A DNA stretch of 64,000 bases from Paenibacillus mucilaginosus 3016 (GCF_000250655.1 NC_016935.1:6094001-6158000); one strand, 5' to 3'; shown: positions 16,361 to 25,734, counted from the first letter of the stretch. Program-made: numbers and translations. Notes: generated by a model from the sequence alone, not told the origin.

Positions 16361-17636
16361 GGCTGGTAACGACCGAGGCGGCTAGACGGCTCCAGTCGAA
16401 GTGGTCGCGGAGGCAGGCGTCCACATCCTGAAGCGTGATTTCTTCATACACCGGCAGAATATCGAACAGATCGGAATCCTTGAACCGGTATTTGGTGAAC
16501 TCGTTGGCGATCGCCTCGGGCGAGTTAAGCTGGCGAAGGAACGCCCCGATCTTCTTGCGCTTGCTGCGCTCGAAGTCCGCCGCGGCAATGCCGGACGCCT
16601 TCACGGCATCAATCTCTTCCTTCACCCGTGCGATCAGGCGTTCCGGATCCTTCGTATCGCCGCCGATAACCGAGAATCCGTAGCCTTCGGCGATATTGTA
16701 CTCGGAGCCGAAGTTATCCGAGATGAGCTCCTCGTCATAGAGCTTCTGGTAGATCGCGGAGCTCGGGCTGACGAGCACATCCATCACGATTTTCATCGCC
16801 AGCTCGCGCTTTAGCATCTCCCGGCCGCGGCGCGGCTGTCCCGGCTCCTTGCACCCGAAGAGGCATTTCGGCAGGGAGACGGGGAGAACGGTTACTTTGC
16901 GCTCGTTTTTGACCGTATGGGGCTCGTTGTCGAAATAGCGTCGGATCTCCCCCTGCGGCGGGAACTTCTTGCCCGCCTGGTTGCTGCGTACGAGCTCCAG
17001 TACTTCCCCCGGATCCACGCCGCCTACAATGAAGAGGCTCATATTGCTCGGGTGGTAGAATGTGCGGTAGCACTCGTAGAGCATATCCTTCGTAATCTCG
17101 CCGATCGACTCCACCGTGCCGGCAATATCGATATGCACTGGGTGGTTGTGGTAGAGCGTCTCGATCAGCCCGAAGTAGGCTCTCCAGTCCGCATTATCCT
17201 CGTACATCTTGATCTCCTGCCCGATAATGCCTTTCTCCTTCTCGACGTTCTCGTCGGTGAAGTAAGGGTTCTGCACGAAGTTGAGCAGCGTCGTCAGGTT
17301 CTCGTGGATGTGCTCGGTGGCCGAGAACAGGTAGGCCGTCCGGTCGAAGCTCGTGAAGGCATTCGCCGAAGCGCCCTGCGCCGCGAAGACCGAGAAGATG
17401 TCCCCGGTCGGCTCTTCGAACATCTTATGCTCGAGAAAGTGCGCAATGCCGTCCGGCACGCGGCGCTCCTCTCCCCCTTCCACCTGGAAGTGGTTGTCGA
17501 TGGAGCCGTACTTGGTCGTAAAGGTGGCATACGTCTTCTGGAAGCCTTCCTTGGGCAGTACGAACACGGTCAGCCCGTTCGGAAGCTTCTCGGTGTACAG
17601 CGTTTCTTTGACGTGAGGATAAGGGATCGTCTGCAT
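16344..17636 (-). CDS. ymfH: M16 family zinc metallopeptidase (YmfH family)
   Basis: The 430-residue product has the inverted zinc motif HFLEHKMF (HxxEH, about residues 66-70) and a downstream glutamate region (NVEKEKGIIGQEI), as in active M16 subunits. The paired C-terminal M16 domain follows (about 190-380). It begins 2 bp after its partner gene ends. Bacterial M16 proteins often act as an active/inactive pair, and here the upstream partner lacks HxxEH. This supports a heterodimer, which is inference. Its physiological substrate is unknown. Confidence 0.92.
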   Translation of the reverse strand: MQTIPYPHVKETLYTEKLPNGLTVFVLPKEGFQKTYATFTTKYGSIDNHFQVEGGEERRVPDGIAHFLEHKMFEEPTGDIFSVFAAQGASANAFTSFDRTAYLFSATEHIHENLTTLLNFVQNPYFTDENVEKEKGIIGQEIKMYEDNADWRAYFGLIETLYHNHPVHIDIAGTVESIGEITKDMLYECYRTFYHPSNMSLFIVGGVDPGEVLELVRSNQAGKKFPPQGEIRRYFDNEPHTVKNERKVTVLPVSLPKCLFGCKEPGQPRRGREMLKRELAMKIVMDVLVSPSSAIYQKLYDEELISDNFGSEYNIAEGYGFSVIGGDTKDPERLIARVKEEIDAVKASGIAAADFERSKRKKIGAFLRQLNSPEAIANEFTKYRFKDSDLFDILPVYEEITLQDVDACLRDHFDWSRLAASVVTSRGDGA

Positions 17637-17638
17637 GC

Positions 17639-18946
17639 TTATTCGCCCCCCTTGTTATCGCGCAGGAAGTATACCGTATCGAGCTGCACCCGGCGTGCAA
17701 GCTCCTGGATCTGTTCCGGTGTGATGCTCTCCACCGCCTCAATCAGGGACGGCACGGAGCGGTCGGCGCCGGATAGGCGGTTATTGAAATCAAAGGCAAT
17801 GATCTCGAAGGCCGAATCCTGCAGCTCGCGCAGATGACTGGTGATCATCGCTTTGGTCTGCTGCAGCTCGGTTGCGGAAATATTCCCTTCCTCCATCGCC
17901 TTGAGCTGTTCCTTGATAATCTGGACAGCCTTCTCATAGTTGCCGATCTCGATGCCCGACTGGATGGTCAGAATGCCCTTGTGCCCGTCAAGCCTCGAAG
18001 AGGCATAGTAAGCCAGGCTTTCCTTCTCGCGGACGTTCGTGAAGAGCTTCGAATGCGGATAGCCGCCGAGAATTCCGTTATACATGAGGGAAGCCGGATA
18101 GGAAGCATCCCCGTACGACGTAGGTACGCGAAGCCCCATATTCAGCTTGCCCTGGTTGACGTCGAGCCGTTCGACGACCTCTTTGACCTGCGTAACCTCA
18201 CGATGCCCCGACTTCATCGCATAGTCACCCGGCCGGCTTCCGCCGCCAAGGTCGAGGCTGCGCTCCAGCAGGCCCATGACCTGTTCCAGCGTCGTGCTGC
18301 CGACGACGTACACATCGATCGGCGAGGACTGCAGCCACTGGCGGTAGCGCTCCGTCAAGCCGGCGGGCTCGATGGCCTCCAGCGCCTCTATCCGGCCCAG
18401 CGGATGGAAACGGTACGGCTCGCCTTCGCACATCTCTTCAATGCAGCGCTCCGCGGCGTAACGGATCTTATCGTTAACGATGGATTCGAGCCGCTTGCGC
18501 AGCGTCTGCTTTTCGGAATCGATATACTTTGGAATGAGCGTACCGCCTTCGAACGCCGGCTTCGTGAGCGCTTCACCGACAAACTGCAGCGCGCCCTCCA
18601 GCAGTGACTCGGAGCTTGATACGAAAGCATCCTGGATGACATCCATCCGGAACTGGACCATCTGGTAGTCGCCCCGCTTGTAGACATCAAAGCCGAAGCC
18701 TGCGCCGTACAGGTCATCAAGCCGCTCACGGAACTGCTTCGTTTCGGGATATGTACGGCTGCCGCGGCGCAGCACGAACGGAATCAGCGCCGTGGGAGTC
18801 ACCGTATCCTCCTGCAAAGGGCTGCCGACATAAACGGAGACGGCAAACGTTTTGAACTGCTCGGTGGGTAACACATGAACACGCACAGGGCCAAGCGTTC
18901 CCCGTTCAAATCGGATCTGCTTCAAAGCCGATACAACTCCCCTCAT
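17639..18946 (-). CDS. ymfF: M16 family peptidase homologue lacking the zinc motif (YmfF family)
   Basis: The 435-residue product has the M16 two-domain fold (conserved GSRTYPETKQFRERLDDLYGA, SLMYNGILGGYPHSKLF, VREKESLAYYASS). No HxxEH motif occurs in the N-terminal domain, so it is probably the non-catalytic partner of the next gene. I choose ATG 18946 because AGGAG lies eight bases upstream; the frame open to 19000 overlaps the promoter. A sigma-A-like promoter lies at 18971-19000, so this gene heads the M16-M16-SDR-DUF3243 operon. Confidence 0.92.
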   Translation of the reverse strand: MRGVVSALKQIRFERGTLGPVRVHVLPTEQFKTFAVSVYVGSPLQEDTVTPTALIPFVLRRGSRTYPETKQFRERLDDLYGAGFGFDVYKRGDYQMVQFRMDVIQDAFVSSSESLLEGALQFVGEALTKPAFEGGTLIPKYIDSEKQTLRKRLESIVNDKIRYAAERCIEEMCEGEPYRFHPLGRIEALEAIEPAGLTERYRQWLQSSPIDVYVVGSTTLEQVMGLLERSLDLGGGSRPGDYAMKSGHREVTQVKEVVERLDVNQGKLNMGLRVPTSYGDASYPASLMYNGILGGYPHSKLFTNVREKESLAYYASSRLDGHKGILTIQSGIEIGNYEKAVQIIKEQLKAMEEGNISATELQQTKAMITSHLRELQDSAFEIIAFDFNNRLSGADRSVPSLIEAVESITPEQIQELARRVQLDTVYFLRDNKGGE

Positions 18947-18970
18947 GAATGCTTCTCCTGCCTTTCTGTT

Positions 18971-19000
18971 ATTATATTCCTCCATAAACAGAAGAAGCAA
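18971..19000 (-). promoter_or_regulatory. Promoter for the ymfF operon
   Basis: On the minus strand TTGCTT (18995-19000), an 18-base spacer and TATAAT (18971-18976) form a good sigma-A promoter 25 bases upstream of the ymfF start. It overlaps the preceding terminator. Confidence 0.6.
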
Positions 19001-19022
19001 CCGCAGTACGCCGGTTACTTCT
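18993..19022 (-). terminator. Terminator after the SleB-like gene
   Basis: An AGAAGTAACCG arm (19012-19022) pairs with CGGTTGCTTCT (18993-19003), 11 bp with one wobble, followed by TCTGTTT. The T-run is weak. Confidence 0.5.
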
Positions 19023-19032
19023 ACCCTAGTAG

Positions 19033-19857
19033 TTATTTACAGAAAATATGCTTGCCGATCGTCTTTACTTGAGGTCTCGTCCAGATCCACTTCGAGGTAG
19101 CTGTGACGGGATTGAAGTAGTAGATGCAGCCGCCCGTCGGATCGGAGCCGTTCAGCGCGTCCTGCACCGCTTTGCGCGACGTTTCGTTCGGTGTTAGCCA
19201 AATCTGGCCGTCCGCAACGGCCGTGAAGGCGCCGGGCTGGAATATAACCCCGGAGACGGTGTTCGGAAAGCTCGGGTTCTTGACACGGTTGAGAATGACG
19301 GCCGCAACCGCAATCTGGCCGATATAAGGCTCCCCGCGGGCTTCCCCGTGTACGGCATTGGCCATAATGTCCAGGTCCTGCTTGGACAGGCCGAGCCGTG
19401 TGGATTGCGTCATGCCGGCGGCCGTCGTTTTATATGTGCCGCCTCCGCCTCCGCCTCCGCTTCCTGCCGCTGCTCCTCCGCCTGCGGCAGCCTTGCCGCC
19501 CTTCACAACCCATGGCGGCAGGTCGGCCGCCGTCGGCTTCCAGTCCTTCGTGGCTTCATACAGCTTCAGCTTCGTCTTGCCGCCGGCGACGCCGTCGACC
19601 TTCAGCCCGAACTCGGACTGAAACCACTTGAGGGATTTGAGCGTGTTGTAGCCGAAATCGCCGTCCACTGCTCCTTTATAGAAACCGAGATGTTTGAGGC
19701 GGCCCTGCAGCTCGTAGACGTCTGCCGTGCCGGAAGTTCCATAGCGTATTTCATTGCCGCTGAAGGTCTGCTCCGCGCTGAACCGGTGTTTCACTTCAAA
19801 CCCGGCGAACATCATGAGCACCAAGCCGACTGTAATGAAAACCAGACGTTTGTTCAT
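19033..19857 (-). CDS. Cell wall hydrolase, SleB-like spore cortex-lytic enzyme
   Basis: The 274-residue product has an N-terminal hydrophobic signal (about 4-20), a peptidoglycan-binding repeat (about 45-105: LQGRLKHLGFYKGAVDGDFG), a Gly/Ala-rich linker (about 120-142) and a C-terminal Hydrolase_2 domain with NAVHGEARGEPYIGQIAVAA (catalytic Glu near 172). This order equals SleB, a lytic transglycosylase that opens spore cortex during germination. It could be the paralogue CwlJ-like, but that family lacks the signal and binding domain. A sigma-G-like promoter directly upstream supports forespore expression. It lies between ftsK and the M16 operon. Confidence 0.9.
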   Translation of the reverse strand: MNKRLVFITVGLVLMMFAGFEVKHRFSAEQTFSGNEIRYGTSGTADVYELQGRLKHLGFYKGAVDGDFGYNTLKSLKWFQSEFGLKVDGVAGGKTKLKLYEATKDWKPTAADLPPWVVKGGKAAAGGGAAAGSGGGGGGGTYKTTAAGMTQSTRLGLSKQDLDIMANAVHGEARGEPYIGQIAVAAVILNRVKNPSFPNTVSGVIFQPGAFTAVADGQIWLTPNETSRKAVQDALNGSDPTGGCIYYFNPVTATSKWIWTRPQVKTIGKHIFCK

Positions 19858-19906
19858 CGCTTATACTCACCTTTCCCGTTCTCATAATGGCAGCCTGTCT
19901 GCTGGT

Positions 19907-19936
19907 TAGTATGAGAAGGGAAGCGCGCTTCTATTC
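19907..19936 (-). promoter_or_regulatory. Sigma-G-like forespore promoter
   Basis: On the minus strand GAATA (19932-19936), an 18-base spacer and CATACTA (19907-19913) match the sigma-G consensus (gmATR, 17-18, CATnmTA) without mismatch. It lies about 50 bases before the SleB-like ATG. Confidence 0.6.
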
Positions 19937-19981
19937 AAATTGGAAACGGTGCATAAGCTTCACAAACATGGGGGAAACAGG

Positions 19982-22585
19982 CTAGGAGCTCATCCGCATA
20001 ACCTGGTACTGCTCAAGCGACATGAGCACTTCCCTCGGCTTGCTGCCCTCGTACGGGCCGACGACCCCCCGGGCCTCCATCGTGTCGATGAGCCGCGCCG
20101 CGCGCGTATAGCCCACGCGCATCCGGCGCTGGAGCAGGGAGACGGACGCCTGCTTCGCTTCGAGAATAATCTGCACAGCCTGGTCGTAGAGCTCGTCCTC
20201 GTACTGGTCCCCGTCGTCCTGCTTCTCTTCGACCATGGGGACCATGTCCTCGACGTACTCCGCCTGTCCCTGCGTCCGAACATAGTTCACGACCGCTTCG
20301 ACCTCCTGGTCGGAGAGGAACGCGCCCTGCACCCGCACCGGCTTGGAAGCGCCCATCGGCAGGTAGAGCATGTCCCCGCGGCCGAGCAGCTTCTCGGCGC
20401 CCGCAGAGTCCAGAATCGTACGCGAGTCGACCTGCGACGATACGCCGAAGGCAATCCGCGATGGAATATTGGCCTTGATGACGCCGGTAATGACGTCGAC
20501 GGACGGGCGCTGGGTCGCGATGATGAGGTGGATTCCGGCCGCTCTGGCCATCTGGGCCAGCCGGCAGATCGCATCCTCGACATCATTGGCCGCGACCATC
20601 ATCAGATCCGCGAGCTCGTCCACGATCACGACGATATAAGGCAGCGGCGCACCGGTCTGCGTCTCCAGGAGCATCGTATTGTAGCCCTCGATGTTCCGCG
20701 TGCCGCTCTTGGAGAACAGCTCATAGCGCTTCTCCATCTCGACGACGACCTTCTTCAGCGCCAGCGAAGCGCGCTTCGGATCGGTGACGACCGGTGCCAG
20801 CAGGTGCGGAATGCCGTTATACACATTGAGCTCGACCATCTTCGGGTCGATCATCAGGAACTTGACTTCGTCGGGCTTCGCCTTGTAGAGCACGCTGGTA
20901 ATAATGCCGTTGATACACACGGATTTACCCGAGCCTGTGGCCCCGGCAACGAGCATATGCGGCATCCGGGCCAGGTTGCCCACAATCGGCTGGCCGGAGA
21001 TATCCCGCCCGAAGGTAATCGACAGCTTGGAGGCCGCATCCTGGAAGGCGCTGCTCTCCATAACCTCGCGCATCGTGACGACCGATACTTCCGAATTCGG
21101 CACCTCGATGCCGATCGCGGACTTGCCCGGGATCGGCGCCTCCATCCGGATGTCCTTGGCCGCAAGCGCCAGGGCGATGTCGTCGGTCAGCGAGACGATC
21201 CGCGACACCTTTACCCCAACATCCGGCTGGATTTCGTAGCGGGTCACCGCCGGGCCCCGGACCACTTCGAGCACCTTGGCACGGACGCCGAAGCTCTCAA
21301 GCGTCGCTTCGAGCTTGCGGGCCACCGCCTTGTAGTCCAGCGACTCGGCCCCCTTGCCCGATGCCGGCTTCGAGAGAAGGTTTAGCGGAGGCAGCTCGTA
21401 AGGGATGGCCAGCGGCTTGTTCTTGATATCAAACTCCTCGCCGCCTCCCGCTCCCTCTTCCGCGGCTGCTGATGCCGCGCCCGGACCGGCGACCGAAGCG
21501 GATGCGGCCGCCGGCACGGATTCATCCGGCTTGACGACCGTCTCCTGCTTCACCTGCTCCTGGAAATCACGGATGACCGGAATGGCCGGATCATGGGTAC
21601 GCGTGAGCGGAGCGGGGATGTCGTCCACATCCTCCGCAGGCGTCGTGAACGCCCCACGGCCCTCCGTCTCGGCGGAATAGACGCTGACGCCTTCTTCCTC
21701 TTCGTCATCCCATTCAGACGTCTTCGCCTTCTTCTGCTTCTCCTCATCGGACCGGCTGCCCTTGATGAGCTCCATGAAGACCGAGCGCTTGCCCGTCTTC
21801 TGCCGGACCTTGCGCTGCGGCTTCACGGTCTCTTCATCGAGCTCGTCCGGCAGTTCGTCCTCGTCCTCCGACTCGTAAGCGGCTGCCGCAGCCTCGGCGG
21901 CTTTGCGCTTCTTCTCCGCCGCGGCCGCAGCCTTCGCCGCCTGCTTCTGACGTTCCTGCAGCTTGCGCTGCAGATAACGGCCGAACAGCGTGTCCTTGAA
22001 CGCTTTGCGTCCTCTCACCTTGTCCACGATGTCCGCGACGGACAGCCCCGTCACCATCATAAAGCCTGCGGCGAACAGCATATACTGGATCAGCCGGGCG
22101 CCGAGATTGCTGAAGAGCATGAAGAGCACGGAATACAGCGAGGCGCCGATCATGCCGCCGCCCACTTCATCCTGCAGAATCCGCTGCCCCTGCTCTGTCG
22201 GCTTCAGCCCCTGCTTCAAGCTGTACCACGTCTGCGACCAGATCTCACTCCCTGTAAAGTCCGCCTTCGGATACAGCTGGGCGAACACCGAGATATGGCT
22301 CATGAGCAGCAGGGACAGCAAGATGAGGGCGATCCCGTATTTGCGCGGGGTGCGCCATACCGGCCATTCCCGCTTCATCATCGCATAGAGGCCGGCATAG
22401 ATGAAGACGAGCGGAATAACAAAATCCCAGGTTCCGATCAGAAAGCGGAACAAGTATGTAAGTGATCGGGCCACGGAGCCCTCTCGCGACAGTGCGATAA
22501 TGGAGAGAGTCAGAATCGCGATCCCGTACAGTTCGAACTTCACATTTGTTTTGATTCCTTTGCCCTTTTTCCTTTTCTTGGACAA
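19982..22585 (-). CDS. ftsK: DNA translocase FtsK/SpoIIIE
   Basis: The 867-residue product has hydrophobic segments in the first about 190 residues, a long charged Ala/Lys/Glu linker (about 200-400) and a motor domain. The motor has Walker A GATGSGKSVCI (about 545) and Walker B VIVDELADLMM (about 650). The C-terminal gamma winged helix (about 805-865, RRMRVGYTRAARLID) normally reads chromosome polarity sequences. It pumps DNA through the division or sporulation septum. It starts with TTG at 22585 after GGGGGTGA. It follows ylzJ, the place of B. subtilis spoIIIE, so it is probably the SpoIIIE orthologue. Confidence 0.95.
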   Translation of the reverse strand: MSKKRKKGKGIKTNVKFELYGIAILTLSIIALSREGSVARSLTYLFRFLIGTWDFVIPLVFIYAGLYAMMKREWPVWRTPRKYGIALILLSLLLMSHISVFAQLYPKADFTGSEIWSQTWYSLKQGLKPTEQGQRILQDEVGGGMIGASLYSVLFMLFSNLGARLIQYMLFAAGFMMVTGLSVADIVDKVRGRKAFKDTLFGRYLQRKLQERQKQAAKAAAAAEKKRKAAEAAAAAYESEDEDELPDELDEETVKPQRKVRQKTGKRSVFMELIKGSRSDEEKQKKAKTSEWDDEEEEGVSVYSAETEGRGAFTTPAEDVDDIPAPLTRTHDPAIPVIRDFQEQVKQETVVKPDESVPAAASASVAGPGAASAAAEEGAGGGEEFDIKNKPLAIPYELPPLNLLSKPASGKGAESLDYKAVARKLEATLESFGVRAKVLEVVRGPAVTRYEIQPDVGVKVSRIVSLTDDIALALAAKDIRMEAPIPGKSAIGIEVPNSEVSVVTMREVMESSAFQDAASKLSITFGRDISGQPIVGNLARMPHMLVAGATGSGKSVCINGIITSVLYKAKPDEVKFLMIDPKMVELNVYNGIPHLLAPVVTDPKRASLALKKVVVEMEKRYELFSKSGTRNIEGYNTMLLETQTGAPLPYIVVIVDELADLMMVAANDVEDAICRLAQMARAAGIHLIIATQRPSVDVITGVIKANIPSRIAFGVSSQVDSRTILDSAGAEKLLGRGDMLYLPMGASKPVRVQGAFLSDQEVEAVVNYVRTQGQAEYVEDMVPMVEEKQDDGDQYEDELYDQAVQIILEAKQASVSLLQRRMRVGYTRAARLIDTMEARGVVGPYEGSKPREVLMSLEQYQVMRMSS

Positions 22586-22607
22586 GGCCGCTCACCCCCG
22601 AGGAACC

Positions 22608-22616
22608 ATTATACCA
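22608..22616 (-). promoter_or_regulatory. Extended -10 promoter for ftsK
   Basis: On the minus strand TGGTATAAT (TG-N-TATAAT) lies 23 bases before the TTG start of ftsK. A convincing -35 is not seen, which is usual for extended -10 promoters. Confidence 0.5.
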
Positions 22617-22663
22617 TAACCTGGGGGCAAAACGGTAAAAGGACCAAAGTTCGGCGGAGCCGG

Positions 22664-22894
22664 TTATTCGGCTGCCGGTACCGGCTGGAACTCAATCAGG
22701 CGGCCCGGCGAAAACTGCGGATTGAGATAATCCTGGGGGTTGCCGCTAAGCAGACGGACGATCGTCGCCTGCTGGCCGTTCAGCGGCTGCACCTGCATCA
22801 TCACGCCGTTCATGACAATCTCCACCGGAGCCTGGATCTCGCTCTCGATCCCCTCCATGACCGCTTCGATCGGAAGAATGGTATAGTGGCTCAT
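22664..22894 (-). CDS. ylzJ: YlzJ-like small protein
   Basis: The 76-residue protein (SHYTILPIEAVMEGI ... LIEFQPV) matches the YlzJ family of spore-forming Firmicutes, always beside the ClpP-like TepA gene. Its ATG overlaps the stop of that gene (ATGA, 4 bp), indicating coupled translation. It has no membrane segment or catalytic motif and its function is unknown. Confidence 0.85.
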   Translation of the reverse strand: MSHYTILPIEAVMEGIESEIQAPVEIVMNGVMMQVQPLNGQQATIVRLLSGNPQDYLNPQFSPGRLIEFQPVPAAE

Positions 22895-23637
22895 TGCACC
22901 ATACCCCCCGTACTGACCTTGCGGCGCTCCTCTATCAGGCCGCTCAGCTTGCGGATCGCATCGCCCACCCCGCCGATCTGGTCGATGAGTCCGTATTTGA
23001 CCGCATCCGCGCCAATGACCGTCGTTCCGATATCGCGGGTCAGCTCTCCGGTTTTGAACATAAGTTCCTTGAACTTGCCTTCATCGACTCTGGAGTGACG
23101 GGTGACGAAGCGGATCACCCGCTCCTGCATTTTGTCGAGGTATTCGAAGGTCTGCGGCACCCCGATCACGAGGCCGTTCAGGCGGATCGGATGGATCGTC
23201 ATCGTAGCGGTCTCGGCAATGATCGAATGGTTCGCCGATACGGCAATCGGCACCCCGATGCTGTGGCCCCCGCCGAGGACCAGCGTGACCGTCGGCTTGG
23301 AGAGCGTCGCGATCATCTCCGCGATGGCCAGGCCCGCTTCCACGTCACCGCCCACCGTATTCAGAATGATGAGCACGCCCTCGATCTTTGCGTTCTGTTC
23401 CGCTGCGACGAGCTGGGGAATCAGATGCTCGTACTTCGTTGTTTTGTTCTGCGGCGGAAGCACCATATGCCCTTCCACCTGCCCGATGATCGTCATGCAG
23501 AATATATTCGACTCTCCGCTCGGCGCTACCGTCTGTCCGAGCTGCTGGATCGTCTCGACCGTTGTTCCCTTCCGCACTTCTTCGCCCGGCGCGGCCGGCG
23601 GATTCTGCGGCGTTTGTTCCTGCTTGTTGTTGGACAA
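22891..23637 (-). CDS. tepA: ClpP-like serine protease (translocation-enhancing protein TepA family)
   Basis: The 248-residue product is a ClpP/crotonase-fold protease: GVLIILNTVGGDVEAGLAIAE, then GGGHSIGVPIAVSA with the candidate nucleophile Ser, and TMTIHPIRLNG with the candidate His. B. subtilis TepA was linked to preprotein translocation and is also described as a forespore or SASP-degrading protease (YmfB). The start is TTG 23637, preceded by GGGGAG; the frame open to 23775 lies over the RNase J terminator. It has no signal peptide and lies upstream of ylzJ and ftsK. Confidence 0.9.
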   Translation of the reverse strand: MSNNKQEQTPQNPPAAPGEEVRKGTTVETIQQLGQTVAPSGESNIFCMTIIGQVEGHMVLPPQNKTTKYEHLIPQLVAAEQNAKIEGVLIILNTVGGDVEAGLAIAEMIATLSKPTVTLVLGGGHSIGVPIAVSANHSIIAETATMTIHPIRLNGLVIGVPQTFEYLDKMQERVIRFVTRHSRVDEGKFKELMFKTGELTRDIGTTVIGADAVKYGLIDQIGGVGDAIRKLSGLIEERRKVSTGGMVQ

Positions 23638-23712
23638 GATACGCACACTCCCCAGGGTTCTTATACAATCTCCTATAGTATGGGACAGGCGCCTGAAATT
23701 ATGTAATGAAAC

Positions 23713-23761
23713 GGCAAAAAGAGCTTTCACGCGCAGCAGCTCGCAAGCGCGGAAAGCTCTT
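23713..23761 (-). terminator. RNase J gene terminator
   Basis: Perfect arms AAGAGCTTTC and GAAAGCTCTT with internal GCGC pairing are followed on the minus strand by TTTTTGCCG. It lies about 40 bases after the RNase J stop codon. Confidence 0.85.
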
Positions 23762-23800
23762 CGGAATCTCATCAATGGGTTAAGTGACTAATGCCGACGC

Positions 23801-25477
23801 TCATACTTCCATAATAATCGGAAGGATCATCGGTCTTCTTCTGGTTTGTTCATAAAGGAATCGTCCGAGCGCATCCTTGACATGTGTCTTGAGCGACGCC
23901 CATTCATTGACATTTTCATTCATCAGCCGGTGCAGCGTCGATGTGACGATCCGGTTCGCCTCTTCAAGCAGCCCCTCCGACTCGCGGACATACACGAAGC
24001 CGCGGGAGATGATGTCAGGTCCCGACAGGATCGTGCCGTCCTGCTTGCTCAGCGTAACCACCACCACAAGGATGCCGTCCTGGGATAGCAGCTTGCGGTC
24101 GCGCAGAACGATGTTCCCTACGTCGCCGACGCCGAGGCCGTCGATGAGGATGTTGCCCGCCTGAACCTTGGAGCCCTTGCGTGCTACTCCATCCTGGATC
24201 TCGACCACATCGCCGTTATCGACAATAAAGATGTCCTCGCGCGACACGCCCACCGATTCGGCCAGGAGACCGTGCTGGCGGAGCATCCGGTATTCGCCGT
24301 GGACCGGGATGAAGTACTTCGGACGCATGATGTTCAGCATGAGCTTCAGCTCTTCCTGGGAGCCGTGGCCCGATACGTGGACTCCGGTGATCGAACCCGG
24401 GCCGTAGATCACATGCGCCCCGATCCGCATCAGCTCGTCCACCGTACGGCCCACATACCGCTCGTTGCCCGGAATCGGCGTAGCCGCGATGATCACGGTG
24501 TCGCCCGGCAGGATGTCCACCTTGCGGTGTGTGGAGCGGGCCATGCGTGTAAGCGCCGACATCGGTTCTCCCTGCGAGCCTGTGGAGAGTATCGCCACGC
24601 GGTCCGCCGCCAGCTTGTTCACTTCCTCCGGCTCAATCAGCATGCCTTCGGGAATGTGCAGATAACCGAGCTCGCTTGCGATCGTCACGACGTTGACCAT
24701 GCTGCGGCCGATGACCGTCAGCTTCCGCTTGGTCGTTACGCAGGCATCGATGACCTGCTGAATCCGGTGGATGTTCGAGGCGAACGTGGCGATGATGACA
24801 CGCTGCTTCGCCTTGCGGAACACCTCTTCAATCTCCGCTCCGACGCTGCGCTCCGAACCGGTATAGCCCGGGCGCTCGGCGTTCGTACTGTCGGACATCA
24901 GAGCCAGAACGCCCTTGTGTCCGATGGCCGCCATGCGGTGCAGATCCGCATACTGCTCGTTGACCGGAGTCTGGTCGAATTTGAAGTCTCCGGTATGGAC
25001 TACGTTGCCCTCCGGCGTCTCCAGGCAGACCCCGACGGAATCCGGGATGCTGTGATTCGTTTTAAAGAACGTCGCCGTCATCGTGCCCAATTCCAGCTCG
25101 GAATCCGCCGTAATGACGATCCGCTTCGTCTCGCCCAGCAGGTTGGCTTCCTTCAGCTTGGTCTCGATCAGCCCCATCGTCAGCCTTGTCCCGTATACCG
25201 GCACGTTCAGGTGCTTGAGCACGTAAGGCAGACCGCCGATATGGTCTTCATGGCCGTGGGTGATGATGATGCCGCGGATCTTATCCCGGTTCTCCGTCAG
25301 GTACGAGATGTCCGGAATGACGATGTCAATGCCGAGCATGTCCTCCTCCGGGAACTTCAGACCGCAATCGATGACGACAATATCCTGATTGTATTGAACA
25401 ACGTACATATTCTTACCAATTTCGCCCACGCCGCCCAGGGCAAAGATCGATAGTTTCTCCGTATTTTTCTTAGACAA
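23801..25477 (-). CDS. rnj: Ribonuclease J
   Basis: The 558-residue product is a metallo-beta-lactamase/beta-CASP nuclease: THGHEDHIGG (metal ligands, about 73-82), HTGDFKFDQTP, SDSTNAERPG, and the C-terminal HVSGHGSQEELKLML and PVHGEYR. RNase J is a bifunctional 5'-3' exonuclease and endonuclease of mRNA decay and rRNA processing. By position it corresponds to B. subtilis rnjB, but sequence alone here does not separate RnjA from RnjB. The start is a TTG after GGAGGAGG. It has its own sigma-A promoter and terminator, so it is monocistronic. Confidence 0.95.
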   Translation of the reverse strand: MSKKNTEKLSIFALGGVGEIGKNMYVVQYNQDIVVIDCGLKFPEEDMLGIDIVIPDISYLTENRDKIRGIIITHGHEDHIGGLPYVLKHLNVPVYGTRLTMGLIETKLKEANLLGETKRIVITADSELELGTMTATFFKTNHSIPDSVGVCLETPEGNVVHTGDFKFDQTPVNEQYADLHRMAAIGHKGVLALMSDSTNAERPGYTGSERSVGAEIEEVFRKAKQRVIIATFASNIHRIQQVIDACVTTKRKLTVIGRSMVNVVTIASELGYLHIPEGMLIEPEEVNKLAADRVAILSTGSQGEPMSALTRMARSTHRKVDILPGDTVIIAATPIPGNERYVGRTVDELMRIGAHVIYGPGSITGVHVSGHGSQEELKLMLNIMRPKYFIPVHGEYRMLRQHGLLAESVGVSREDIFIVDNGDVVEIQDGVARKGSKVQAGNILIDGLGVGDVGNIVLRDRKLLSQDGILVVVVTLSKQDGTILSGPDIISRGFVYVRESEGLLEEANRIVTSTLHRLMNENVNEWASLKTHVKDALGRFLYEQTRRRPMILPIIMEV

Positions 25478-25561
25478 TGTTGATAAACCTCCTCCAATTA
25501 ATTGACGACGATTTCATTATGAGCTGCAAACCATTAAATACCGCACCAGTCACTTGCAACC

Positions 25562-25591
25562 ATTATACATGATAAAAAGTTCCATTTACAA
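25562..25591 (-). promoter_or_regulatory. Sigma-A promoter for RNase J gene
   Basis: On the minus strand TTGTAA (25586-25591), an 18-base spacer and TATAAT (25562-25567) lie about 85 bases upstream of the start codon. Confidence 0.65.
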
Positions 25592-25680
25592 GCGAAGCCC
25601 GGATCAGGGGGGTAACCCGTCCGATACCTGTTCACCTTAGCAGTTTTTCCCAGATGATAAGCGCTTACACGATTCTTTTA

Positions 25681-25713
25681 AAATAACCCGGTGCCGCAGG
25701 GGCACCGGGTTTT
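25681..25713 (-). terminator. dapA terminator
   Basis: Perfect 11-bp arms AACCCGGTGCC and GGCACCGGGTT with a 5-nt loop are followed by ATTTTAAAAG on the minus strand. It closes the dapG-dapA unit. Confidence 0.9.
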
Positions 25714-25734
25714 CCGGCCTGACGTAATGCCGCT

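Noticed and set aside
19940..21385. 481-codon plus-strand open frame
   Set aside because: Antisense to the FtsK motor domain, composition-driven.
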